Positions 49,128-61,860 of a stretch of DNA of 64,000 nt are shown here, one piece after another. Each line of letters opens with the position of its first letter. Within the stretch, counting starts at the first letter, position 1. Position numbers and translations under genes: made by a program. The stretch comes from Toxotes chatareus. Taxonomy: Eukaryota > Chordata > Actinopteri > Toxotidae. Below the pieces are notes generated by a model. That model did no database searches. It was not told where the DNA came from and saw nothing but the letters and a program-made list of their open reading frames with translations. The stretch spans positions 14,474,706-14,538,705 of the forward strand of contig CM028905.1 of assembly GCA_016801885.1 (NCBI GenBank), in the 5' to 3' direction.

Positions 49128-50280
49128 GGTGGTGTTTTGTTTAAAAACGAAAATACCTCAGAAATACAAACTTCTGACTTCTAGTAACTCCACCTCTGCC
49201 CAGCTGTACCCGACTGCAGAGAAAAGGCAGCACGCATCACATGATCATTTACCAGGGAGGAGGGAGATCCCTGTCCTAACACCGGTTTATGAAGCGCATG
49301 TCCGGACACAGGCTGAATTTAGTGAAAAAGGCCCCATCTGACTTTCTTTTTAATACATCAGCACCCTATTTCATATGTCCTATCAACAAAGTGGTTCTGT
49401 TGGCTGGGGAAAATATATCAAGAAAATGATTTTTCGGATAAGTAACTGTCTAAGCAAGTGCTTTACTTTGACAGACAGGTTCTTTAGTAACTTGCATTGC
49501 TTAAAAACACTTCATTTTGGAAGGTTTCAGACTTCCTGAACATGAGAATGTCCAGTTTGTGGGGAAAAAGTGACACCTACTGCTCATTTTGTAAAATTAC
49601 ACATTTGTTAGTAACATACAAACCACACCAGGCCCCTATTGTAACCAAAAACGTGGCAAAACTGATTTCATTCCACTTTCACGTTATTCCCTTAAAACGC
49701 ATGTGGCATTTTAGTCAAACATGTCCTCATATATTTTAGACTGAGTGATGCTCATTTTAGTGTCCAACCGTAAAAAGGATGAGCAATTCACACACCAGTA
49801 GCACTTCATTCAGATGTTTCCTTCTACGCCACATAGTCATTTCTATGTAAATATCACAAGCAGACATCTTCTGCTTTTCTTGCCTGTCCTATCATCTTTC
49901 CAGTTTTTTTTTTTTTTTGAGATCTTTAGTTCTTTCAAGAATCAAATAACATGTATTATCAATATCAGGCTGCACACACTTCAGCATGTATACACTACCA
50001 TGCAAAGCTCAGAGGAGTATAAGATAAAAGCATCCAAATTTAGTTTTTCAAATCCCTCTGCAGGGTTGCGAATGTTTGTGAGCTCTTTACAGACCTTTCA
50101 GTGACTCAATTTTATGACAGGTGATGTAGTTTAAAATGTCTGTTAGACTACCTCAGGGTGTGCACGTTTGAAATAGTTTTTTTTTTAACCTTCACGCATA
50201 TGTGACACGATGCAAAGATAAAATCATTCCACCTACACGACAAAAACATGACAGACACAAAGTGAGGTCCATTTATACAG
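49128..50280. promoter_or_regulatory. atp6v0e1 promoter side and intergenic gap to rpl26
   Basis: This 1.15-kb gap holds the atp6v0e1 5' flank, including the M-box at 49237-49244, and otherwise unique sequence with a poly-T run near 49910. No exon is supported. Confidence 0.5.
49237..49244 (-). promoter_or_regulatory. atp6v0e1: M-box type E-box (TCATGTGA) before atp6v0e1
   Basis: The minus strand reads GATCATGTGATG, with TCATGTGA 110 bp upstream of the ATG. TCATGTGA is the M-box bound by MiT/TFE factors. Many vertebrate V-ATPase genes are TFEB targets through related CLEAR elements, so the site makes sense here, but binding is inference. Confidence 0.45.
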
Positions 50281-50286
50281 TTTATT
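50281..50286 (-). terminator. rpl26: rpl26 poly(A) signal
   Basis: AATAAA on the minus strand (plus TTTATT) only 18 nt after the TAA stop at 50305, giving the very short 3' UTR usual for ribosomal-protein mRNAs. Confidence 0.75.
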
Positions 50287-50304
50287 GATAGCAAAAGATC
50301 ATTT

Positions 50305-53310
<3,006 letters not shown>

Positions 53311-53314
53311 GGTG

Positions 53315-54020
53315 CTGTCAGTAAACAAGGCACACAAGATATTAGCCAGCTGACAACTACATTCTCAGGTTAGAAACGCTGCAGTTGTTTTACACACAAT
53401 TAGCTCTCTTAACTGCTGAAAACGTGCAAGCACAGACAGATCCATAAGAAGATTCTGTGTTGTTCAGAAGCATTACTAGGAATTAAAAGTCAGAATCACA
53501 TTATTTCTTTGCATCTCTGAATTTCTCCTGAATCACGAAAAGCAACTTTGTGCGAACAAGGCTGCGACTGCTTAAAACACCCTCTACATTTTGAGCTGTA
53601 ATAGTCTAGCTAGCTCCAAAAACTGAATGCTAAGCTAACATAATAACGCTAATGTTAGCATAATATAGCAAACCAACAATTTTCCTGTGCCGACACTGAC
53701 TCAATAACATTGTCGAGACCGCTATATGCTAAAATGAAACCCAACTAACTGTGAAAAAGCCGAGTATTAATCACTAGCACCAGGTATCGAGCCTCTTCAT
53801 AACCCGTAGCCGACATGCGGATACTACAGGAGTTAACCGGAGAACCAAACACTCAGAGGTTTTATTTACTCATCTATCATCAACATGGGTTCAATATTGG
53901 CCATATTTTAATTGTGACAAGGTTTAAAATGTGTTTGGGCTTTGATACGGATTCACAGTGACATTAAACGGACGATGGATGGTGATTACTTTAGTGAAAA
54001 TATCTGCCAGGAATTCTTAC
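53315..54020 (-). other. rpl26: rpl26 intron 1
   Basis: Lies between the non-coding leader exon (donor GTAGG|GTAAGAA) and the first coding exon (acceptor TTTACTGACAG). It contains phrases such as CTAAGCTAACAT and GCTAATGTTAGC, typical of small repeat debris; nothing else seen. Confidence 0.6.
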
Positions 54021-54056
54021 CCTACCCTTTGCTCCTGTATGGCCGGCGGAAAAGAG
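54021..54056 (-). other. rpl26: rpl26 non-coding leader exon with 5'TOP start
   Basis: The minus strand reads CTCTTTTCCGCCGGCCATAC from 54056 and ends at AGGGTAGG|GTAAGAA (GT at 54020-54019). A C followed by a pyrimidine run is the 5' terminal oligopyrimidine (TOP) start that makes ribosomal-protein mRNAs mTOR-responsive. The exact start nucleotide is inferred. Confidence 0.7.
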
Positions 54057-54067
54057 ACTCGCAAAGT

Positions 54068-54106
54068 ACTTCCGCTGGCATTAGTTCACACTCAAGTCTC
54101 GCGAGA
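54068..54106 (-). promoter_or_regulatory. rpl26: rpl26 core promoter: ETS site and TCTCGCGAGA palindrome
   Basis: GCGGAAGT (ETS core; plus ACTTCCGC at 54068-54075) lies about 12 bp, and the palindrome TCTCGCGAGA (54097-54106) about 41 bp, upstream of the inferred TOP start. TCTCGCGAGA is a known CpG-promoter element, bound by BANP and reported for ZBTB33. Spacing and context fit a TATA-less housekeeping promoter. Confidence 0.6.
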
Positions 54107-54589
54107 TGTTCACAGAACGCGGATAAAAACATGATTAAATAAGGTTTGCGTTCATCTTGACTTTTATATAGTCCTGCATTATTACGCAAATTAAAAATAT
54201 AATTAAACGAGCCTACTTTTCTAAACAATCTTTACTCCTTTTATTACTGATTTTATTTTTTTCTACAGTTTGCTGTCCCTCTGATGTATTGCCAAAAGAT
54301 GGCGCCAAACCCAATTAATCAATAACTTAGTCAACCGCTGAAAACAAGTTTTGTCTATGATTCATCAAGTTTTGGGCTATGTTTATTACACACGTGTAGT
54401 ACTTTTCTTTCATCTTAGGACGAAGAAACATGAACATTATCTCAATGCCAAAGCAGAATAGACCTTCATCTAAATATCACAACAAAGCACAGGCCTATAG
54501 TTTTACCATAAAATATAAATTCTAGGTATTCTAAAAAATCTATATTGATCACCAATTGAGCAATTGCGTCAGGGATCCATCTTAGCTAC
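54107..54589. other. Head-to-head gap between rpl26 and the next promoter
   Basis: About 480 bp, AT-rich except for AAGATGGCGCC (54296-54306, YY1-like), which overlaps GGCGCCAAA (54301-54309, E2F-like). No exon. Confidence 0.45.
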
Positions 54590-54969
54590 ATCATTAGGCC
54601 ACTCTGCTCAGCACGCATGCATTGACCTCCCGTCTGAGCGGACAGAGGCGACCCCCTGTCCTGCTCTCACTCAAGCAACTGCATTCACAGAGTGAACCAC
54701 CGACACCGTGAGCGGAGACGCGCTGACACCGTGCGCTGTTTGCTCCCCGGGCGGCGCGCAGTTTTCGCCGGAGCCTGCTGCCCGCCTGCCTGCGCTGTCT
54801 GCCTGCGAAAAGTGATGCTGTCATAGCCCCCTGCGCCGCGGACGGAGAGCCCCTTTCCCCTCCCGCACCCCCCCCTCGGTTCTTCTCTGGCAGGCTGTCG
54901 CGGTGGCAGTGCGGATGTGGAGCCCGCAACGCAACGCTTCTCACCCGTCGGCAAGCATCGGAGAAGAAG
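54590..54969 (+). promoter_or_regulatory. GC- and CpG-rich promoter / 5' UTR of an unnamed gene
   Basis: A marked local rise in CpG and GC (CCCGGGCGGCGCGCAG-like text around 54745) in an otherwise AT-rich area, running into the exon candidate at 54970. The large Arg/Ala-rich ORFs on the opposite strand are products of this composition. Confidence 0.6.
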
Positions 54970-55048
54970 ATGAAATGTTTTTCCCGTTATCTCCCGTACA
55001 TCTTCCGCCCTGCGAGCACCATCCTGTCCTCCACTTGCCACACCGAAG
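54970..55048 (+). CDS. First coding exon candidate of an unidentified gene (partial, runs off right edge)
   Basis: ATG at 54970 opens 26 codons plus 1 nt ending at a donor (CCGAAG|GTAGGG, GT at 55049-55050). The peptide starts MKCFSRYLPYIFRPAS and ends TCHTE; no known domain is contained in so short a piece and I cannot name it. A second ATG at 54915 in another frame also reaches the same donor (43 complete codons). The frame choice rests on the protein-like look of the first and is uncertain. In human, RPL26L1 is followed by ERGIC1, DUSP1 and NEURL1B; I see no match to the human N-termini of these. An alternative start exon of one of them is possible but unproven. Confidence 0.4.
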
Positions 55049-58000
55049 GTAGGGTGGGACGCCGTGGAGGCTTGTCAAGGGGCTTTGAGTTGCTTACTTT
55101 GAGCGTGTGACATGAATGTTTGTGCTGCTCACTCTGTGTCTGACACATACAATGTACATGTGTGCAGAAGTTAGATTGGCCAGTTGTAGGGCCACATAGC
55201 CTGCTGCAGATCTGTCACAGTGGATGAAGTTGTAGCCATTCTCAAATCTAGATATGGGGCAGATGTAAAGATTACTGATTCAAACGACTTAAAAGCATTT
55301 ATGTGTGTGTGTGTGTGTTACCGTGTGTCTGTCTGGTGTAGAGAGTAGCACTCCTTGTTTCACTCATTTTGCTTTCCTTAAAGCTATAGCTGTCAACACA
55401 CACAGGCCTACAGCATAACAAGAGAGACAGTTTGTGGAGTTGCATGACAAGTATCTTCACTGCTCCTCATTCCTGGTTCTCTCATTCATTTCACCCATTC
55501 ACACTTTGCTTAGTTATCTCTTAGACTACGTTCATGGCAGTCGGACTTTCTGGGACAAGATCAGGCTGCTCTTCAGGCAATTCAGAGGATGGAATTTCCT
55601 CACAATGCCAAAACCTTTCTCACCTTAACACACCCAGTCCAGGCAGAGATATTTTCCCTGGAGTTGCAGAAAGTTAAAATGGTGAATTGAGTGAACTGAC
55701 CCTGGCCATGATAGCAGTAAATGAGTTCACAAGAGCTGCCCAATTCATCCTGCTGATTGTGCTGTCAGACGGGGCAGCCCAAGAGGGTCTGTGTGTTTGT
55801 ATAACCAGCCATTTACTAGGTCATAATGTGGAGACTGAGCCTCTGCATTATTTAGCTTTGCATGGATGCCCTCCGTCCTGTGCACGCTCTGCCCTCAGCC
55901 CTCTGGCACAGGAAGGAAGATGATGTGGTACAATGTACAGAGCAGTATGTGGTGGTCAAAGGGGCCAGGGCCCTTCACAGCCTGTAGAGCTGACCTATTT
56001 ATTGTATATAATCAGTAAGGAGGAGAAACACATGAAAGGCATTATGTCATGTTCACTCACACACTCACTCACACACACTTGTATTCTTCTGCTCCATCAC
56101 ATCCATTACCTTGCTCTCTTCCAGGGCTTGGCTCCCTGTATTGTCCAACCAAACAACAGAAGAATGACTGAAGATGAGCACACTTAAAATACAAATGTAC
56201 AAAAAAATGAATATGAACAAAATAAATAAGAAAAAGAGAATAAAAACTTTATAAAAATTAAGGATATATATGTATCAATTCCATGCATCAGGATAGCTTT
56301 TGAATCTTTATTCGGCTTGAAAAATTAAAATGTACTCTTCAATATATGAAAAACAACATGGTACTAAGAAGAAATACTCTTACGTTGGAAAACAATGTCT
56401 CTGAAAACAAAAGCATAAGACTCATTAAAGAAACTAGTCTATTTCTCAGTGTAATATCTTTGTCACGATGTTGTGGTGTAAACATCGTAACGAAACCCTA
56501 TCCGCTGAAGAAGACTACAAGATGTTGTTGAGCTTACTAGCACTGCAAGTACTAGCTCTGCAAAGAGCTAGTAAGTGGGGCTTGTGTTTTGTCAAAGTAC
56601 TGCTTCCAAGGTCAAACACGAACTTTCAAGCGCTCTCTTGTACACATTGACATCTCTTGTACATATTATTAATTTTAACAACTGCTTATTCATTGTTTAA
56701 TGATAATGTCTGATGTGACATTGAAACCGTGTGAGCAGTTGGATCTCTGCTTCTGTTTCTCAAACAATTAAATCACAAACAACTAAACGTGAGCTCCCAG
56801 ATGTTAAGAGTTTACTTCAACAAACACAATGCTTCTCTCTCTTCCTTCAACGCTCGCTCACACTCTCTTAAGTCCCTCTCTGCCTCTCAGTCCCTCTGCT
56901 TGAGATAAGGGAGTGGTATAATAGAGGAAGTGATAGATCAGTAAACATGGAGTTGCAATGCCCAGCCAGGAGTAATGTGATACACGATCCTGAGCTTCTC
57001 TCTGTGTGGAGAAATATGAAACAGTTGTACGCAAAAAGCAGAGCGTGAGAGATGTGGAATCTCATGTGCTGGAGGCCCGAAGGGTGTGATGACACAGTGG
57101 ATGACCTTGGAAATATGATGTGGAAAAAATGACACAGTCCGTCTCCTCTGCATGCTCTCTGCTCCATGTACATATATTTAAAAAAAAAAAAAAAGATAGA
57201 GCAGAAGTGTGTGTGCACAAATCCACATACACACATGTGTACGCACTACATGGAATCTAATGCATCAGTGGTTGTTTATCCTTGTGTTTGAACCTCCTGT
57301 CGTTACCTTGTTACCGCGTTTTGCCCTTCCATTAGACCTGCTGCACTTGAGGATGCTGGTCAATGCACCACTCTTGTCCTCCTTGTTTCTCTCAAGCCCC
57401 CTCCTTCCCCCCTCTTCAACATCTCCCAGCGTTCATGTCTGCTCCAGCTGAGCAGAGTTCACCCCAGGGAAGATGAGTGTGCAGTTACCATGTTAGTGGA
57501 AAATATATTATATAAGCCCTGTACTGGACCATGGCGTGTGTGTGTGTTCTCTTTGTTTATCTGGGCCATTGTAGAGAGCAGTGTGCCAGCATCACTTGGA
57601 TTCACCTGGGTCCAGTCTCCGAGGGATGCACAGCCAGCTTTTGAATGCCTGCGTCTTTTAAATGTGTGTGTGTGAGTGTGTATTTGGGCTCCTGTGTACG
57701 TTTGCTTGTGTCTCTGTGTGGCTTTTATATAATTTTTCTGTTCGTTTGTCCCCTGGGGTTTTCTTTTCTCCCATTTCACATCAGTCTGTCAGTTCTGGTG
57801 TGATGGATTAAGTCTTAAAGGTTTCGGATGGGGGTGTGTTTGTATGTGTGTCCCCCTTCTGCTGTCTGGTGTTTGAGTCAGGGAAAAATGCGCGTCCCCG
57901 GCTGACACCTTGCCACATCTCACGCTGCCATCAATCAACAGAGCCAGTCCTGCCTCGGCTTCCTCATCTTCCTCCTGCTTGTTGCTGTAGTGTCTGAGGG

Positions 58001-59377
58001 AAACTCTGTGATACATTATTTGAGTGGGACAGAAAAAAAAAGCAGAATCTGTGACAAGAAAATCTTTGTGATTAATGACTATAGTTGATATTTGTCATGT
58101 CTTCTGGTTTATGTGTGTATTTGTATATGTGTGTGTGGATTTTGCATAAAGTGTTTTATTTATAGGCAGCGAGCTTCTCATGACAGTGCCTGTGGGGGAC
58201 TTCTGTTGGCACTTTGACAAAGCGTGACAGTGAGTCGGATTTTTGTGGGTGAAGAACACAACCTATGCTGGTGTGTACGTGTACCGTTATCATACATCCC
58301 GTGGTGTTGTTGTTGTCCTGACAGACACCCACTTCACAGCTCAGAACACACTCCTCGTAGTTGTCCCGTCCTTGCATGCCGCTGGGGACAAACACCCTAC
58401 TTACACACACTCACATAAGGCATCCGCACACTCGTACACGTGACTGTTCAGTCTAGTTTGGTCAGCTTTTCTGTGCAGAGGGCGGAAAGAAGGGGCAACA
58501 AAGGGGGTGCTAGAAAGGATACTGCAGAGAAAGGGTGAGATGAGATCAAGAAGCTCTGAAACACCACTTTGTGTATCTTGAAGTATTTAAGGTTGTCACT
58601 GTGACCGAGGATAACATGTTGAGAAAGAAGCAGTCCTCAAAGGGTTAGTCTACTCAGCAATTTGGTACTGCAATCCTATGAAGTGGATTAAAAAAAAGAT
58701 GATTATCCTGACTTTTAGTCTCTAGTATTAGGTCAAGCTTCAAAAACACTGGATCCTTTATTTTCCCACACAGCACAAACACTCAGTAGCATCTTTTGTT
58801 AAACTGGTAAATACCCTTGTCCTTTTGTTTGTTGTCTCTATGCCCAAAACTGTTTTCACAGGCTGGATAGTACTACCCATGGCAAATAAACTCTACTTGA
58901 TGTGTAAAATCAGTGGAATACACAAGCACAAGCTCCTCTGACAACAAACATCTGCTCTGCAGAAGTGTCCAAGAGCCAGACACTTTCTTGCATACTTGCA
59001 TCAGGTGTTCTTGTACAACAGACCTTGTGACAGAGTTGTAAGAAAAGACTATTCCTCTTAATGGAAAAGATTAGAAGTGCAAGATAAGAGATTTGTGTCT
59101 GTTTTTAGAAAGGATCGATCGAAAGCAGTATTATTGTGTTATTTATTTGCAAGTGACTTTTCTTCTCTTCTTTCTAAAATCTATTTCTGTTTGCAGGGGA
59201 GAAACGATGATAGACTTTCAAGGAGTTTAGAAAAGTATGTTGGTTGTTCTGCATCACTGTAGCTGTCACATGAATTAAACCATATTTTTCCTTGTAATGT
59301 AAAAAAAACTTTAAAGCTGCTGACTATGTGTAATATGAAAGGTGTCACTTGTAGTGACAAACCCACAAAAAATAATC

Positions 59378-59635
59378 ACTCAGCTTTGCAGCTACGCTGA
59401 TATCTGTGGAGCAACTGAATGTCTTTCAGCTCATTGTTTTGGTTTTCTGGCCCACAGCTTTGCTGTTTTGGTTCACTCTCACCGCTCTGATGCTTGTTGT
59501 TTCCAGCCACTGCAGACAGCTGTCAGACAACCTCAGATAAACCACTGTATGCTACCCGCCCAGCCCTCAATGACAAAAAGACAAAATTAGTCACTAGCTG
59601 GTGAACCTAGTGGAGCAACTGTATTCTAAGAATTT
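59378..59635 (-). repeat. Interspersed repeat (family D), antisense copy
   Basis: Shares, in reverse, the phrases of the 24360 copy: CTAGCTGGTGAACCTAGTGG, AAACCACTGTATGCTACCCG and GTTTTGGTTCACTCTCACCG. Confidence 0.55.
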
Positions 59636-61515
59636 TCCCACATTAACTTTATAAAACAATGATATGTCAGTCGCCCTGCAAGTGTTTTAACAAAGTGCTC
59701 CACAGATCCATTACACTGGATTTGTATTTTCAGTACGTGGTGTGTGATACAGCGTGTTCTCTCCTGAGGCTTACAGAGGGTAGCCAGTGGAGACATGGAA
59801 GTGTAATGGGAACTGGCCATGTTTAGTTTTATTGATGGGTAAATAACATGTAAGGTTGGAAATGCATTTGTTTAAAGTTTGACGGACACGAAAAGGAGAC
59901 AGAATGTTCATAGTGATGAAGTCTGCACCCATGAGCTATAAAATAAACCATTCTCATACAGAAATGAAGGGAAACAAATGGGTTCCTGTAAGGAAGGAAG
60001 TCAAGATAACATCTAATGGTATCCGTTGTAAAATGGTGGAAGCGATGTGTTGAGGGCTAAAACGTGTCCTTTGAATCCCATCAGGTGGGTCTCAGGAACC
60101 TATGGGAACTAAAATGAAACATGACGTTCGCTTCATCAGTGAGACGAAAACACCATAATGTATCAGTCTCTTTCTCACACAGCACTCATCCGCAGTCTCA
60201 CTTTACCACAAACACTTCCTGCTAGGTCTCCACAGTGAGTCTACATCAAAATAAAGAAAGAAGAGAGCAATTACTGTATCACTGAGACTCCCTTCACTCT
60301 CACAGCCTCACAGGAGGTAGTATATCATTACAGCAAACACAGTGACACAACTCTCCTTCTCCCTTTTATTTACCACAGATTCACAATATGTAAAACCAGT
60401 GTAAATGCTCATCACCTCTGGCCTGTAACTTAACAGTGAGCCTCTGTGTTTTGAACTCCCTGTATTATACAGCATCGACTAAACCCCTGTTGGGAGCTAT
60501 ACAGTCAGACAAAGAGGCTCCTTATCGAGCTGGACTGCTGGGCCTTTGCTCTGGCTGGCAAACTGCAGCACAGAAACACAGCTACTATTGGGACTGAGGG
60601 TATATATAGAACATCAGGATGGGCTTCCTCTTTCTCTCAGGCTCCCACACCACCCATCTGTCTCTGCGGTTTTATAAAAGGTCCTGATGGGTTGAGTGAG
60701 ACAGGTTAGATGAAAACAAATTCACAGCGCTGCAATAAAAATTACTTCATTAGACCCTCACATATGACAAAGTCCCTATATTTTGTATTTTTTATTTATT
60801 TTTTTGCTTTTAAAAATAATGTTAAATCAGTGTTTGGGGTGCAAGTGTAGTAATGAAATGAATAATAACTGAGACACATTGTTTCAGTTGTGATACAGTA
60901 TATTCTTAGATGTGGCGGATCAACTTATTTGTTAAGAGACAGTGTTGTTTGAATGCTCTCCTGGTGCAATTAAACATAGTTTCTGTTTTGATCTCTATCT
61001 ATTTATATTTATATTTTTGCATCACAATACAATTAAAATTTGACTAACTCAGGCTAAGGTTTAACAAGTGTTCAGCATACCCAGGTGATGGATAAAAAGC
61101 TTTTCTTGTTTGCATCACAGCGTTTTTAAGTCGTGTGAAGTTAGACTGGAATAATAGACCAGCTTGGATGAAACTTTAATGAGGTCGCGCAGCTGTGGAG
61201 AAGAGGATATAAAGTTGATAAGAGGAACAAATAGCACAATAATAAAAACAAAGCGCTACAGCAGCTGTACACATTTTGAATAATGCATCAGAAAGAAAAA
61301 ACAAATCATGAACAGATTTTTTTGGCCTTAGGCAGATATGCTGAAAGTGTGTGTATTGCAACTGTATTTAAATTATCATGTGTCTTGGAAGAACATATAT
61401 ACAAAAGTGCCCAGTGTAACATAGTTGTTTGGGGAAGTTAAGGAGTATGTGTAAAGACCGTGTAATGGATATAATCAATATTTTTACATTAACAATGGAT
61501 CAAATGACTGTGCAT

Positions 61516-61554
61516 GTTCATCACTACAAGCAGCCCCTGCTTGTAGTGATGAAC
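61516..61554. repeat. Perfect 18-bp inverted repeat with 3-nt loop
   Basis: GTTCATCACTACAAGCAG, loop CCC, then its exact reverse complement (61537-61554). No mismatches. It is not part of the family D element that begins about 60 bp downstream. Confidence 0.95.
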
Positions 61555-61614
61555 CCTCGGAGAACAATCACCGGGCTCAGCTCTGCGGAGCTTAAATTTT
61601 CTTTCATCTCATTG

Positions 61615-61860
61615 TGAAGAATTTTCCAGCTCGCAACTTTCTGTTTGAGTTACATCTCGGTCATCAATTGTTTTCAGGCACAGCAGGCAGCTGCTTTGAC
61701 TGAAAAACCTTAACAAAACGTAGCCACCTGCCCAGCAGCAAATGACAAACAAAGTTAGAGACTACACAGTGAATGTGGTGAGGCACGTAGCACTTTAAGA
61801 GCCATACATTTCTGTTGGCAGGGGAAAAAAAGAGCAAAAACTAGAGGGATTATTGGACGA
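61615..61860 (-). repeat. Interspersed repeat (family D), antisense diverged copy
   Basis: TAGCCACCTGCCCAGCAGCA, AATGACAAACAAAGTTAGAG and AAGAGCCATACATTTCTGTT follow the order of the antisense copy at 59378, with more divergence. Confidence 0.45.

Noticed and set aside
54594..55041. Two Arg/Ala-rich minus-strand ORFs of about 117 codons
   Set aside because: Complement of a CpG-rich promoter; composition-driven open frames without known domains.
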